Origin: BRH-c25 sp012519325 | Lineage (GTDB): Bacteria > Bacillota > Clostridia > Lutisporales > Lutisporaceae | DNA: 64,000 nt | Reading direction: 5' to 3' | Assembly (NCBI GenBank): GCA_050950645.1 | Contig: JBMNHZ010000005.1 | Location: forward strand, 1-64,000 | Shown here: piece after piece, positions 47,788 through 56,022 of the stretch | Numbering within the stretch: the stretch's first letter is position 1 | How the letters are laid out: each line of letters opens with the position of its first letter | Program-made: the position numbers and the translations under genes | Notes under the pieces: model-generated | What the model was told of the DNA's origin: nothing | Database searches by the model: none | The model's input: the letters and a program-made list of their open reading frames with translations, nothing else

Positions 47788-47947
47788 TGTGGATAAATTG
47801 TGGATACTGTGCATAATAAAATCATGAGTTAACATAAATCATAAGGAATAATTATAAAAAGGATTATATATGTTGGTACAAGAGGGATTGTGCAGTTACA
47901 CGAACATATGTGCATATCTCTGTGGATAATGTGGATAATGTGAATCA
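47788..47947 (-). promoter_or_regulatory. DnaA-box cluster outside oriC
   Basis: Within the 594-bp gap 47685-48278, six same-orientation DnaA boxes form two arrays. The first is TGTGGATAA at 47788-47796, TGTGGATAC at 47799-47807 and TGTGCATAA at 47808-47816. The second is TGTGGATAA at 47921-47929 and 47930-47938, then TGTGAATCA at 47939-47947. Four fit the consensus exactly (TTATNCACA on the minus strand). The last three are head to tail with no gap. It lies about 31 kb from oriC. I see no other feature in the gap. Confidence 0.8.
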
Positions 47948-48278
47948 GAATTTTCAGAAAATTGATTTCCTTTCGATATCTCCAGATTTGAAAGCGAAGG
48001 TATGCCAAAAATGCTATGAAGATGTAAGATGCAGTACCATAATTATTTTTAGAATCCATATAATAATTTATATGTCTCGTGTCAGGCATTATATACAAAA
48101 CCGTAATATTTGCAAAAAACCTACCGGAGCGTTTCAGCAAGGATGAGGATAGAACAAGCCGCATATCCGCAGACATATTCATGCCTTGTTATATTGACTT
48201 GAAAAGCATATTCTGTTAGGATGAAATTTGGATAAAAATACTTTTTATTTGCTTTAAAAGATGGAGGTCGGTGCCCGA

Positions 48279-49661
48279 ATGAAGTATGATGTCATAATAG
48301 TTGGTGCAGGGCCAAGCGGCATATTTGCGGCTTATGAGCTTATGCAATATGATGCCGGTATTAAGGTTGCTATGCTGGAAAAAGGAAATGAGCTTAGCAA
48401 AAGAGCATGTCCAATAAATGATAATAAAATAAAATCATGTATTAACTGTCCCACCTGCAATATTATGAATGGGTTCGGCGGTGCGGGGGGAATGTCTGAT
48501 GGAAAATACAACATTACAAACAATTTTGGCGGAGAGCTTTATAAATATATAGGCAGAAAAGAAGCTCTTGATCTTATGTATTATGTGGATGAAGTCAATT
48601 GCAAAATGGGCGGAGCAGATGCCATACTTTATTCCACAGAGAACAGTAACTTGAGAACGCAGGCATTGCGACACGATCTTCATTTGCTGGATGCCAAGGT
48701 ACGGCATATGGGAACGGACAAAAACCTGGTAATAATGAAAAATCTGTATGAGTACCTGAAGGATAAGGTAGAAATAATATTTAATAATGAAGTATCGGAT
48801 ATTGAAAAACTGGGAGATACCTTCTACGTAAAAGCGGAAAAAGGAGAATACCAATGCAGTCATTTGATTCTGGCTGCCGGACGTTCCGGTTCAAAATGGA
48901 TTTCAAAGATTTGTGAAAAGCTGGGAATAAAGACGGAAAGCAACAGAGTGGACATTGGTGTACGGGTTGAGCTTCCGGCTTCAATATTTGAACATATAAC
49001 CAGCCAGGTTTATGAGAGTAAGATCGTATATAGGACAGAGAAATATAATGACTTGGTAAGGACTTTCTGCATGAACCCCCATGGAAAAGTAGTCACTGAG
49101 AATACAAATGGGATTGTAACAGTAAACGGGCACAGTTATTCAAATCCCAAATATCACACTGAAAATACGAATTTTGCACTGCTGGTTTCCAATAGATTTA
49201 CAGAGCCTTTTAAGAACAGCAATGAATATGGTGAATCAATTGCAAGACTTAGCAATATGTTGGGCGGGGGAGTATTAGTGCAGAGATTTGGTGATTTGGT
49301 AAAAGGACGCAGATCCAGTGACAGGCGAATGGAAAAAAGCTTTCTTCGTCCGACACTGAATGCTACACCGGGAGATTTAAGTCTTGTCATTCCCAAAAGA
49401 CAGCTTGATGATATCATAGAAATGATTTATGCTCTGGATAAGATAGCTCCCGGAACAGCAAATGAAGATACGCTGCTGTATGGAGTAGAAGTTAAGTTTT
49501 ATAACTCTCAGGTAGAGGTTGACAACAATCTGGAGACAGCAGTTAAGGGGTTATTTGTTTTGGGTGACAGCTCAGGAGTAACACACTCGTTATCTCAAGC
49601 TTCAGCAAGCGGAGTATATGTTGCCCGTTTGCTCGGAGAAAAATACGCCAAGCATAACTAA
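48279..49661 (+). CDS. FAD-dependent oxidoreductase (COG2509-like)
   Basis: A 460-residue flavoprotein with an N-terminal dinucleotide fold (YDVIIVGAGPSGIFAAYEL), a Cys-rich segment CINCPTCNIMNGFGGAGGMS typical of this family, and a C-terminal FAD motif GLFVLGDSSGVTHSLSQASA. The substrate is unknown. The family is common in clostridia next to purA. The ATG at 48279 follows GGAGG at 11 bases; the upstream ATG contains that ribosome binding site. It stands 32 bp before purA. Confidence 0.88.
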   Translation: MKYDVIIVGAGPSGIFAAYELMQYDAGIKVAMLEKGNELSKRACPINDNKIKSCINCPTCNIMNGFGGAGGMSDGKYNITNNFGGELYKYIGRKEALDLMYYVDEVNCKMGGADAILYSTENSNLRTQALRHDLHLLDAKVRHMGTDKNLVIMKNLYEYLKDKVEIIFNNEVSDIEKLGDTFYVKAEKGEYQCSHLILAAGRSGSKWISKICEKLGIKTESNRVDIGVRVELPASIFEHITSQVYESKIVYRTEKYNDLVRTFCMNPHGKVVTENTNGIVTVNGHSYSNPKYHTENTNFALLVSNRFTEPFKNSNEYGESIARLSNMLGGGVLVQRFGDLVKGRRSSDRRMEKSFLRPTLNATPGDLSLVIPKRQLDDIIEMIYALDKIAPGTANEDTLLYGVEVKFYNSQVEVDNNLETAVKGLFVLGDSSGVTHSLSQASASGVYVARLLGEKYAKHN

Positions 49662-49693
49662 TAACCGGAAATAATTTTAAAGAGGTGTTATAT

Positions 49694-50971
49694 ATGTCAT
49701 CATTGGTAATAGTAGGTGCTCAATGGGGAGATGAAGGAAAAGGAAAGCTTACTGATTATCTTGCCGAGAAAGCGGATGTAGTAGTAAGATATCAGGGCGG
49801 AAACAATGCCGGACATACGGTAGAGGTTGATAATGAAACATATAAGCTGCAGCTTATTCCTTCAGGAATACTGTATCCTGATAAGCAATGCATAATAGGT
49901 AATGGAGTCGTTCTTGATCCGGAGGCATTTCTGAATGAAATCAGAAATCTAGAGAACAGAGGCATTAGTACAAGAAATCTCAGGATAAGCGACAGGGCAC
50001 ATATAATATTTCCGTATCATAAGAAGATTGATGAGCTTTCGGAGCTTAAAAGAGGGAGCGACGATATAGGAACTACCAAAAAAGGAATAGGCCCTTGCTA
50101 TGCTGACAAAACAGAGCGGATTGGGATAAGAGTATGCGATTTATTGAAAAAAGAGGTTCTTGCAAAGAAGCTCAAAGTAAATGTGGAGCTTAAGAATGCA
50201 TATCTAAAGAAAATGTATGATTTCGAAGGTTATTCATATGATGAAATGCTGGCAAAATATCTCGAATATGCTGAACAGATAAGACCTTTTGTGGAAGATA
50301 CGTCAGTGCTGATTTATGATGCCATAAAAGCAGGCAGGAAAGTACTTTTCGAAGGAGCACAGGGAACGCTTTTAGACCTGGACTTCGGAACATATCCTTA
50401 TGTCACCTCCTCTCATCCGATTGCAGGAGGAGTCTGCATCGGTGCAGGAGTAGGGCCTGCTCTGATTGGCAAGGTTGTAGGAGTTGTAAAAGCATATACA
50501 ACCAGAGTAGGAAAAGGTCCTTTTCCCACAGAGCTTTTTGATGAGACGGGAGAGCATATCAGGATTGTAGGAAAGGAATTCGGCACTGTAACAGGAAGGC
50601 CAAGGAGATGCGGCTGGTTTGATGCTGTTATAGTCAGATACGCAGCTAGAATCAGCGGGCTTACAGGTATTGCAGTAACCAAGCTTGATACATTGTCAAA
50701 TATCCCAACTATAAAAATGTGTGTGGGCTATAGGCTTGGTAAAAAAATAATCAGAGATTTCCCTGCAAGCCTGGAGGATTTGGAAAAGTGTGAGCCAATA
50801 TATGAAGAGTTTAAAGGCTGGGGAGATATCAGTGATATTACCGAATATAACAAGCTGCCCACAAGTGTCCTGAGGTATTTGGAAAGAATCGAAGAAATAT
50901 GTGGAACAAGAATCTCTCTTCTCTCTGTGGGGCCCAAGAGAAGCCAAACAATTATGATTGATAAATTTTAA
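49694..50971 (+). CDS. purA: Adenylosuccinate synthetase
   Basis: Joins IMP and aspartate with GTP in AMP synthesis (425 residues). The GTP/IMP site has VGAQWGDEGKGK with the catalytic Asp and Lys, then GGNNAGHTV and FEGAQGTLLDLDFGTYPYVT, and the C-terminal KLDTLS base-recognition motif. AGAGG stands 8 bases before the ATG at 49694; the in-frame GTG overlaps it. No other purine genes are in the window. Confidence 0.97.
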   Translation: MSSLVIVGAQWGDEGKGKLTDYLAEKADVVVRYQGGNNAGHTVEVDNETYKLQLIPSGILYPDKQCIIGNGVVLDPEAFLNEIRNLENRGISTRNLRISDRAHIIFPYHKKIDELSELKRGSDDIGTTKKGIGPCYADKTERIGIRVCDLLKKEVLAKKLKVNVELKNAYLKKMYDFEGYSYDEMLAKYLEYAEQIRPFVEDTSVLIYDAIKAGRKVLFEGAQGTLLDLDFGTYPYVTSSHPIAGGVCIGAGVGPALIGKVVGVVKAYTTRVGKGPFPTELFDETGEHIRIVGKEFGTVTGRPRRCGWFDAVIVRYAARISGLTGIAVTKLDTLSNIPTIKMCVGYRLGKKIIRDFPASLEDLEKCEPIYEEFKGWGDISDITEYNKLPTSVLRYLERIEEICGTRISLLSVGPKRSQTIMIDKF

Positions 50972-51009
50972 GTTGTATAAATAAATCTTTTCATAGCAGA
51001 AAGTGTATA

Positions 51010-51038
51010 TTGACAAATTGACTTCAACACTGTAGAAT
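51010..51038 (+). promoter_or_regulatory. Promoter of the first tRNA group
   Basis: TTGACA (51010-51015), 17 bp, TAGAAT (51033-51038), ending 34 bp before tRNA-Lys. It would drive Lys-Glu-Val and possibly all five tRNAs. Confidence 0.82.
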
Positions 51039-51072
51039 GTATAAATGTGAGCCGCAAAAATGCTCACATCGT

Positions 51073-51148
51073 GACTCACTAGCTCAGTCGGTAGAGCACA
51101 TGACTTTTAATCATGGTGTCCGGAGTTCGATTCTCCGGTGAGTCACCA
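51073..51148 (+). tRNA. tRNA-Lys (TTT)
   Basis: Acceptor GACTCAC pairs with GTGAGTC. The anticodon loop is CTTTTAA (TTT), the T-arm is CGGAG TTCGATT CTCCG, and CCA is encoded. Confidence 0.97.
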
Positions 51149-51152
51149 AAGT

Positions 51153-51227
51153 GGCCCGTTGGTCAAGCGGTCAAGACATCGCCCTTTCACGGCGGTAACG
51201 GGGGTTCGATTCCCCCACGGGTCACCA
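51153..51227 (+). tRNA. tRNA-Glu (TTC)
   Basis: Acceptor GGCCCGT pairs with ACGGGTC (one G-U). The anticodon loop is CTTTCAC (TTC), the T-loop is TTCGATT, and CCA is encoded. It is 4 bases from tRNA-Lys. Confidence 0.97.
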
Positions 51228-51233
51228 ATAAGT

Positions 51234-51309
51234 GGGGACATAGCTCAGCTGGGAGAGCATCTGCCTTACAAGCAGAGGGTCATAGGTTCGAGCCCTATTG
51301 TCCCCACCA
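51234..51309 (+). tRNA. tRNA-Val (TAC)
   Basis: Acceptor GGGGACA pairs with TGTCCCC. The anticodon loop is CTTACAA (TAC), and CCA is encoded. Confidence 0.97.
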
Positions 51310-51362
51310 ACTCATTAATTTTGCTTTGCAAATCAAAAAGACCGACATTCCTTTTAGATATC

Positions 51363-51391
51363 TTGACACACAAGAAATTATCTTATATAAT
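51363..51391 (+). promoter_or_regulatory. Promoter of the tRNA-Asp/Thr pair
   Basis: TTGACA (51363-51368), 17 bp, TATAAT (51386-51391): a consensus promoter 25 bp upstream of tRNA-Asp. It gives this pair its own start. Confidence 0.88.
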
Positions 51392-51415
51392 TTGTATTGC
51401 TTATGGAGAAACCAT

Positions 51416-51492
51416 GGCCCAGTAGTTCAGTTGGTTAGAATGCCAGCCTGTCACGCTGGAGGTCGACGGTTCGAGCCCGTTCTGGGTCGCCA
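51416..51492 (+). tRNA. tRNA-Asp (GTC)
   Basis: Acceptor GGCCCAG pairs with CTGGGTC. The anticodon loop is CTGTCAC (GTC), the discriminator is G, and CCA is encoded. Confidence 0.97.
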
Positions 51493-51495
51493 TAT

Positions 51496-51571
51496 GCTGG
51501 TGTAGCTCAATAGGCAGAGCAGCTGACTTGTAATCAGCAGGTTGATGGTTCAATTCCGTTCACCAGCTCCA
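51496..51571 (+). tRNA. tRNA-Thr (TGT)
   Basis: Acceptor GCTGGTG pairs with CACCAGC. The anticodon loop is CTTGTAA (TGT), and CCA is encoded. It is 3 bases from tRNA-Asp. Confidence 0.97.
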
Positions 51572-51585
51572 TAAGAAATTTAAGA

Positions 51586-51630
51586 GATATTGCCAACTAC
51601 TTAAATAAGTAGTTGGCAATATCCTTTTTC
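51586..51630 (+). terminator. Terminator of the tRNA cluster
   Basis: A 17-bp perfect stem (51586-51602 with 51607-51623), loop AAAT, then CTTTTTC. Confidence 0.93.
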
Positions 51631-51653
51631 GTATTAAATATTTTGCAAACGTA

Positions 51654-51718
51654 TTGAATTGGCGCCAAATACGGTATATAATATAATTAGACATTTACCT
51701 AAATATCTAATTATATTA
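51654..51718 (+). promoter_or_regulatory. sdpRI promoter with operator palindrome
   Basis: TTGAAT (51654-51659), 17 bp, TATAAT (51677-51682). A 13-bp perfect inverted repeat, TAATATAATTAGA at 51679-51691 with 51706-51718, overlaps the -10 and the start of transcription. This is where an SdpR-type autorepressor would bind. Confidence 0.8.
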
Positions 51719-51736
51719 ATAAAAGAGGCGATGAAA

Positions 51737-52036
51737 TTGTCATTACTTAATATGCCGTTTAAAGCTCTTTCCGATCCGACCAGACGCAAGATAATACAAA
51801 TGCTGAAGGAAAAGGATATGACTGCAGGTGAAATAGCAGACAATTTTTCGATGGCAAAGCCCAGCATATCCCACCATTTAAGTATTCTGAAGCAGGCTCA
51901 GCTGGTAATTGACGAAAGGAAGGGGCAAAATATTTACTATTCTCTTAATACCACTGTTTTTCAGGAGGTTGTCAATTGGTTTTTTAATATTAAAGGCAGA
52001 AGCGGAGGATTTGAAAATGAAGAAGATAAAATTTGA
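51737..52036 (+). CDS. sdpR: ArsR-family autorepressor SdpR
   Basis: A 99-residue winged-helix repressor: MPFKALSDPTRRKIIQMLKE, KDMTAGEIADNFSMAKPSIS, HHLSILKQAQLVIDERKGQN. No metal-binding CxC motif is seen, consistent with SdpR rather than metal-sensing ArsR. In Bacillus, SdpR represses sdpRI and is sequestered by SdpI when toxin SDP is present. AGAGG stands 8 bases before the TTG at 51737. It overlaps sdpI by 20 bp. No sdpABC toxin genes are visible. Confidence 0.88.
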   Translation: MSLLNMPFKALSDPTRRKIIQMLKEKDMTAGEIADNFSMAKPSISHHLSILKQAQLVIDERKGQNIYYSLNTTVFQEVVNWFFNIKGRSGGFENEEDKI

Positions 52037-52670
52037 TTTAAAAAAGGAGCTGCCGCTAATATTCATAGTAATTGCAGTATTTGCTATAAGCGTGTATTTT
52101 TATCCGGAACTGCCGGATAAGATGCCCACACATTGGAACTTCAAAGGCGAAATTGATGGATATTCAGGAAAGCTGGCAGGTGCATTTACGATACCTGGTA
52201 TAAATCTGATTATGTATGTAATGTTTTTATTTATGCCTGTACTGGATCCCAAAAGAGAAAATTACAGACTTTTTGAAGGCACATATCTATATTTCAGATA
52301 TTTGTTTCATATTTTCTTTGCAGGATTACAAATATTAATAATTATGGCTGCATTAGGCTACAATGTTGATACGGGGAAATGGGTTATTCTTGGAACCTTA
52401 CTTTTGTTCATCCTTATGGGGAATGTGATGGGAAGACTGAAACATAACTACTTTGTAGGTATAAAAACTCCCTGGACTTTAGCCAGTGAAGAAGTATGGA
52501 TAAAAACCCACAGGCTGGGGGCAATGCTTTGGACCTGTGGAGGCTTGATAGGAGTAGTACTTACAGTGTTAAACATTAATCTGGGATGGATATTTATAGC
52601 TATTCTTATATTCATTACTTTGATACCGGCGGGGTATTCATATATATTATTCAACAGATTGAAAAAATGA
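52017..52670 (+). CDS. sdpI: SdpI-family immunity/membrane protein
   Basis: A 217-residue membrane protein with the DUF1648 motif (YPELPDKMPTHWNFKGEIDG) between the first two helices and the SdpI C-terminal domain (GVVLTVLNINLGWIFIAILI). GRLKHNYFVGIKTPWTL is the conserved cytoplasmic signature. GGAGG stands 8 bases before the ATG at 52017, inside the end of sdpR. In Bacillus it gives immunity to SDP and signals to SdpR. Here it may act in generic envelope stress. Confidence 0.88.
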   Translation: MKKIKFDLKKELPLIFIVIAVFAISVYFYPELPDKMPTHWNFKGEIDGYSGKLAGAFTIPGINLIMYVMFLFMPVLDPKRENYRLFEGTYLYFRYLFHIFFAGLQILIIMAALGYNVDTGKWVILGTLLLFILMGNVMGRLKHNYFVGIKTPWTLASEEVWIKTHRLGAMLWTCGGLIGVVLTVLNINLGWIFIAILIFITLIPAGYSYILFNRLKK

Positions 52671-52783
52671 GGGACTAACTTTGCATCTTGAAATTTATAC
52701 TGCCATGCTTAATAATATAGATATCTGTATTTTGCAAGAGGTTCCCTGAAAAAAATCTTAAAGAAGGAGGAATCGTTGCGAAT

Positions 52784-53971
52784 ATGAAAATATTAATCGC
52801 AGTTGATTCATATAAAGGCAGTTGTTCAACCTTTGAGGTTGCTAATTCCATAGAAAGAGGAATTAGAAAGGTTTGCAAGGATTCGGAAATAATAAAGATT
52901 CCAATTGCTGATGGAGGAGAAGGGACAGTTGATTCGCTGGTAAAGGGGGCGGGAGGCAGGTACGAAACCGTTCATGTAAAGGATCCGTTAGGAAGAGAAA
53001 TTGAATGCAGGTACGGCATCCTTAAGGACAATGCTGCTATTATCGAGATGGCTGCTTCCTCCGGTTTAACACTGCTTAGAAAAGAAGAACGCAATCCAAT
53101 GGTTACTACAACATATGGAACAGGGCAGATGATTAAAGCAGCGCTGGATAAGGGGTGCAGGAAAATATTCATTGGTATTGGAGGAAGTGCTACAAATGAC
53201 GGTGGTGCAGGAATGGCCCAGGCTTTGGGTGTTTCTTTTAAGGATAGCGAGGGTAAGGAGATAGGTAATGGAGGCGGAGAACTTGCCCGGATACGGGATA
53301 TTGATATAAGCGGTATCGATCCAAGGTTGAAAGATACAGAAATAATTGTTTTGTCAGATGTAACCAACCCTTTATGCGGTCCTAACGGAGCCTCAAGCAT
53401 ATATGGATCTCAGAAGGGCGCAACACCTGAAATGATAAGACTGCTGGATAATAACCTGAAGAATTATGCATTATTAATAAAAGAAAAGCTCGGATTAGAC
53501 ATTATGGATGTCCCGGGAGCCGGGGCAGCAGGAGGCCTGGGAACTGGGTTGATTGCTTTTTGCAATGCGACTGTAATGCCGGGAATAGATGTTGCTTTGG
53601 ATATTAACGGTATAGACCGGCACTTGGCTGATACAGATCTGGTAATAACCGGAGAGGGTAGAATTGACAGCCAGACTGCATGCGGGAAGGTACCTGTAGG
53701 AGTGGCAAGAAGGGTACTAAAGTATGGGGTGCCTGTGATTGCGATTGTGGGAAGCGTTGGAGATGGTGCATCGATAGTATATGAACATGGAATTGACGCT
53801 ATAATAGATATCGTTTCAAAGCCCATGTCTCTGGAAGACTCAATGAAGAACGTCAAGATACTGTTGGAGCAAGCAGCGGAAAATGCAATGAGAATGCTTA
53901 TAATAGGAAGTGCTCTGCAAGGCCGGTTTCGTAACAGAAATAATAATGATAATAAAATGCGTAATCCATAA
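52784..53971 (+). CDS. Glycerate kinase (type 1)
   Basis: Phosphorylates D-glycerate, usually to 2-phosphoglycerate in this family. The 395-residue protein has DSYKGSCSTFEVANSIERGI, IPIADGGEGTVDSLV, IGIGGSATNDGGAGMAQALG and GEGRIDSQTACGKVPVGVAR. GGAGG precedes the ATG by about 10 bases. The dehydrogenase 20 bp downstream would make glycerate from hydroxypyruvate, so the two form a short glycerate pathway. The last 20 residues (NRNNNDNKMRNP) look like low-complexity extension. Confidence 0.93.
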   Translation: MKILIAVDSYKGSCSTFEVANSIERGIRKVCKDSEIIKIPIADGGEGTVDSLVKGAGGRYETVHVKDPLGREIECRYGILKDNAAIIEMAASSGLTLLRKEERNPMVTTTYGTGQMIKAALDKGCRKIFIGIGGSATNDGGAGMAQALGVSFKDSEGKEIGNGGGELARIRDIDISGIDPRLKDTEIIVLSDVTNPLCGPNGASSIYGSQKGATPEMIRLLDNNLKNYALLIKEKLGLDIMDVPGAGAAGGLGTGLIAFCNATVMPGIDVALDINGIDRHLADTDLVITGEGRIDSQTACGKVPVGVARRVLKYGVPVIAIVGSVGDGASIVYEHGIDAIIDIVSKPMSLEDSMKNVKILLEQAAENAMRMLIIGSALQGRFRNRNNNDNKMRNP

Positions 53972-53991
53972 TAAAAAGGAGGAGGGTCAGT

Positions 53992-54966
53992 ATGAAAATT
54001 GTAGTACTTGACGGCTACACATTAAACCCGGGAGATTTAAGCTGGGATGGAATTGAAAAATTCGGGGAATTAACTGTATATGACCGCGTATCATATGATG
54101 AAAAGGATGAGGATATCATTGCGAAAAAAGTCGGTGATGCAGAAATTGCTTTTACTAATAAGACTCCTGTTACCAGGCGCGCAATGGAGAAAATGCACAA
54201 TTTGAGATATATCGGAGTATTGGCTACAGGATATAATATTGTTGATGTGGCTGCTGCCAAGGAAAAGGGAGTAGTTGTTACAAATATACCGACATACGGT
54301 ACGGATTCAGTCGGTCAGTTCGCAATTGCATTGCTTCTCGAAATGTGCCATCATGTTGGCGCGCACAGCGATTCGGTAATCAGGGGAGACTGGGCAAGTA
54401 ATCCTGATTGGTGCTACTGGAACTATCCTTTAATTGAACTGTCCGGGAAAACAATGGGCATAATAGGATACGGAAGGATTGGCCAGACGACGGGAAGGAT
54501 AGCACAGGCATTGGGTATGAAGGTTATTGCAGTCGATACATATAAGAATCCTGCATTAGAGAGCGATACAATGAAATATGTCGAGCTTGACGAGTTATTT
54601 GCCAAATCTGATGTAATTGTTCTGCACTGCCCGTTATTCGAAAGTACAAAAGGAATAATAAACAAGGAAAACATTGCCAAGATGAAGGATGGAGTTATGA
54701 TTGTCAATAACTCAAGAGGACCGCTGGTTGTTGAAGAAGACCTTGCTGAAGCTTTAAACAGTGGTAAAGTGGCCGGAGCAGCTGTGGATGTTGTTTCAAC
54801 TGAACCTATAAAGCCTGACAATCCATTGTTAAAAGCAAAGAACTGTATTATTACTCCACATATTTCATGGGCACCAAAAGAGTCCAGAAAGCGTTTGATG
54901 GATATTGCCGCAGACAATCTGGAGAAGTTTTTAAAAAATGCTCCTGTGAATGTGGTTAATCCTTAA
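53992..54966 (+). CDS. D-2-hydroxyacid dehydrogenase (glycerate/hydroxypyruvate type)
   Basis: A 324-residue NAD-dependent enzyme. The nucleotide site is MGIIGYGRIGQTTGRIAQAL, the substrate-binding arginine is in VNNSRGPLV, and the catalytic histidine is in ITPHISWAP. It resembles hydroxypyruvate reductase/glycerate dehydrogenase more than PGDH, as it lacks an ACT domain. AGGAGGG precedes the ATG. It is co-transcribed with the glycerate kinase gene. Confidence 0.9.
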   Translation: MKIVVLDGYTLNPGDLSWDGIEKFGELTVYDRVSYDEKDEDIIAKKVGDAEIAFTNKTPVTRRAMEKMHNLRYIGVLATGYNIVDVAAAKEKGVVVTNIPTYGTDSVGQFAIALLLEMCHHVGAHSDSVIRGDWASNPDWCYWNYPLIELSGKTMGIIGYGRIGQTTGRIAQALGMKVIAVDTYKNPALESDTMKYVELDELFAKSDVIVLHCPLFESTKGIINKENIAKMKDGVMIVNNSRGPLVVEEDLAEALNSGKVAGAAVDVVSTEPIKPDNPLLKAKNCIITPHISWAPKESRKRLMDIAADNLEKFLKNAPVNVVNP

Positions 54967-55005
54967 AAGATGAACCGGGATGAATTGCAAATAAGCTGGA
55001 AAATG

Positions 55006-55038
55006 ATAGACCGCACTGCATAAATTAGTGCGGTCTAT
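55006..55038. terminator. Bidirectional terminator
   Basis: A 12-bp perfect stem ATAGACCGCACT (55006-55017) with AGTGCGGTCTAT (55027-55038), between the convergent dehydrogenase and dnaI-like genes. U-tracts on both sides are weak (CATTTTCC on the minus strand). Confidence 0.78.
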
Positions 55039-55041
55039 TAA

Positions 55042-56022
55042 TCAAATCAGGTTGTGCATTTTAAGTCTTATATCTTCTCCAATAAATTCAAGGGCGTCAA
55101 AGCAGCCGAAAATCCTTGAAGTAATCCTGTCGGAATAAATTCTTGTGAATTCATCTATATCAAGGTTTGTAGAGATTATCATTTTTTTGCTGTTTTGTAT
55201 TCTCTTGTTCAATATGCTGTAAAGCACCAGGTTTGAAAACTGTGTGGAAAGCTCCGTGCCCAGGTCGTCAATGATGAGCAGGTCGCAATTATATATTTCA
55301 TCCAGATATTGCTCATTGATTTCTTCATTTTCAAAATCAAATTTGTATTTCCTAACAATATCTATAAGGTCCGATACGGTCTTGTATATTACGCTTTTCC
55401 CCATATCCAGCAAATCCTTGGCTATGGAGCTGCACATGAATGTTTTTCCAAGTCCCGGTTTTCCGATAAACAGCATATTAATGCTGTGCTTATCAAAATC
55501 TTTAACAAAATTCACACATTTTGAATATATCAACTTCATATTTTCCTTTGGGGATATACCGTTATCAAAAACTTCATCTGAGTAATAATCCCATCGGAAT
55601 TGCTCGAAGTTCTCCTTTTCCATTATGTCTCCAAGGTTTGATTGTGCATACAGATTATTGATTTCTTTTTGTATGTAGCAGCTGCACTTATTGTTTTCTA
55701 TGAATCCGGTATCCTTGCAGGCTTTACATTGATATTTCATGTTGAGGTAATCCTTTGGGTAATTGTTGGATGTAAGGATTTCAGCTTTCTCAATTCTTAA
55801 ATCCATCTGCCGGTTTTGTAATTCTCTGACAAGAAGTTCACAGTCCTCGGGTTTGTCGAGTATTGTCCTTGTTATGTCTATCCCTAGCTTTACCAGTTCT
55901 TCATCAATTTCTTTGAGCCTGGGAATTTTTGAGTATAGTAAGCTTTTGCGCGATTCCAGCTCATTTTTATTTTTTTCTCTTATTATCTCATATTCTTCAG
56001 CTATGCTGTATGCGCTATTCAC
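55042..56022 (-). CDS. dnaI: DnaI/DnaC-like helicase loader ATPase
   Basis: A 326-residue AAA+ protein with an N-terminal helical part and a zinc-knuckle (CKACKDTGFIENNKCSC). Walker A is FIGKPGLGKTFMCSSIAKDL, Walker B is CDLLIIDDLGTEL, and the arginine-finger end is YSDRITSRIFG. It loads the replicative helicase in primosome assembly. The GTG start lies inside the end of the upstream dnaD-like gene (8-bp overlap), so expression is coupled. In Firmicutes these two usually sit together. Confidence 0.92.
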   Translation of the reverse strand: MNSAYSIAEEYEIIREKNKNELESRKSLLYSKIPRLKEIDEELVKLGIDITRTILDKPEDCELLVRELQNRQMDLRIEKAEILTSNNYPKDYLNMKYQCKACKDTGFIENNKCSCYIQKEINNLYAQSNLGDIMEKENFEQFRWDYYSDEVFDNGISPKENMKLIYSKCVNFVKDFDKHSINMLFIGKPGLGKTFMCSSIAKDLLDMGKSVIYKTVSDLIDIVRKYKFDFENEEINEQYLDEIYNCDLLIIDDLGTELSTQFSNLVLYSILNKRIQNSKKMIISTNLDIDEFTRIYSDRITSRIFGCFDALEFIGEDIRLKMHNLI

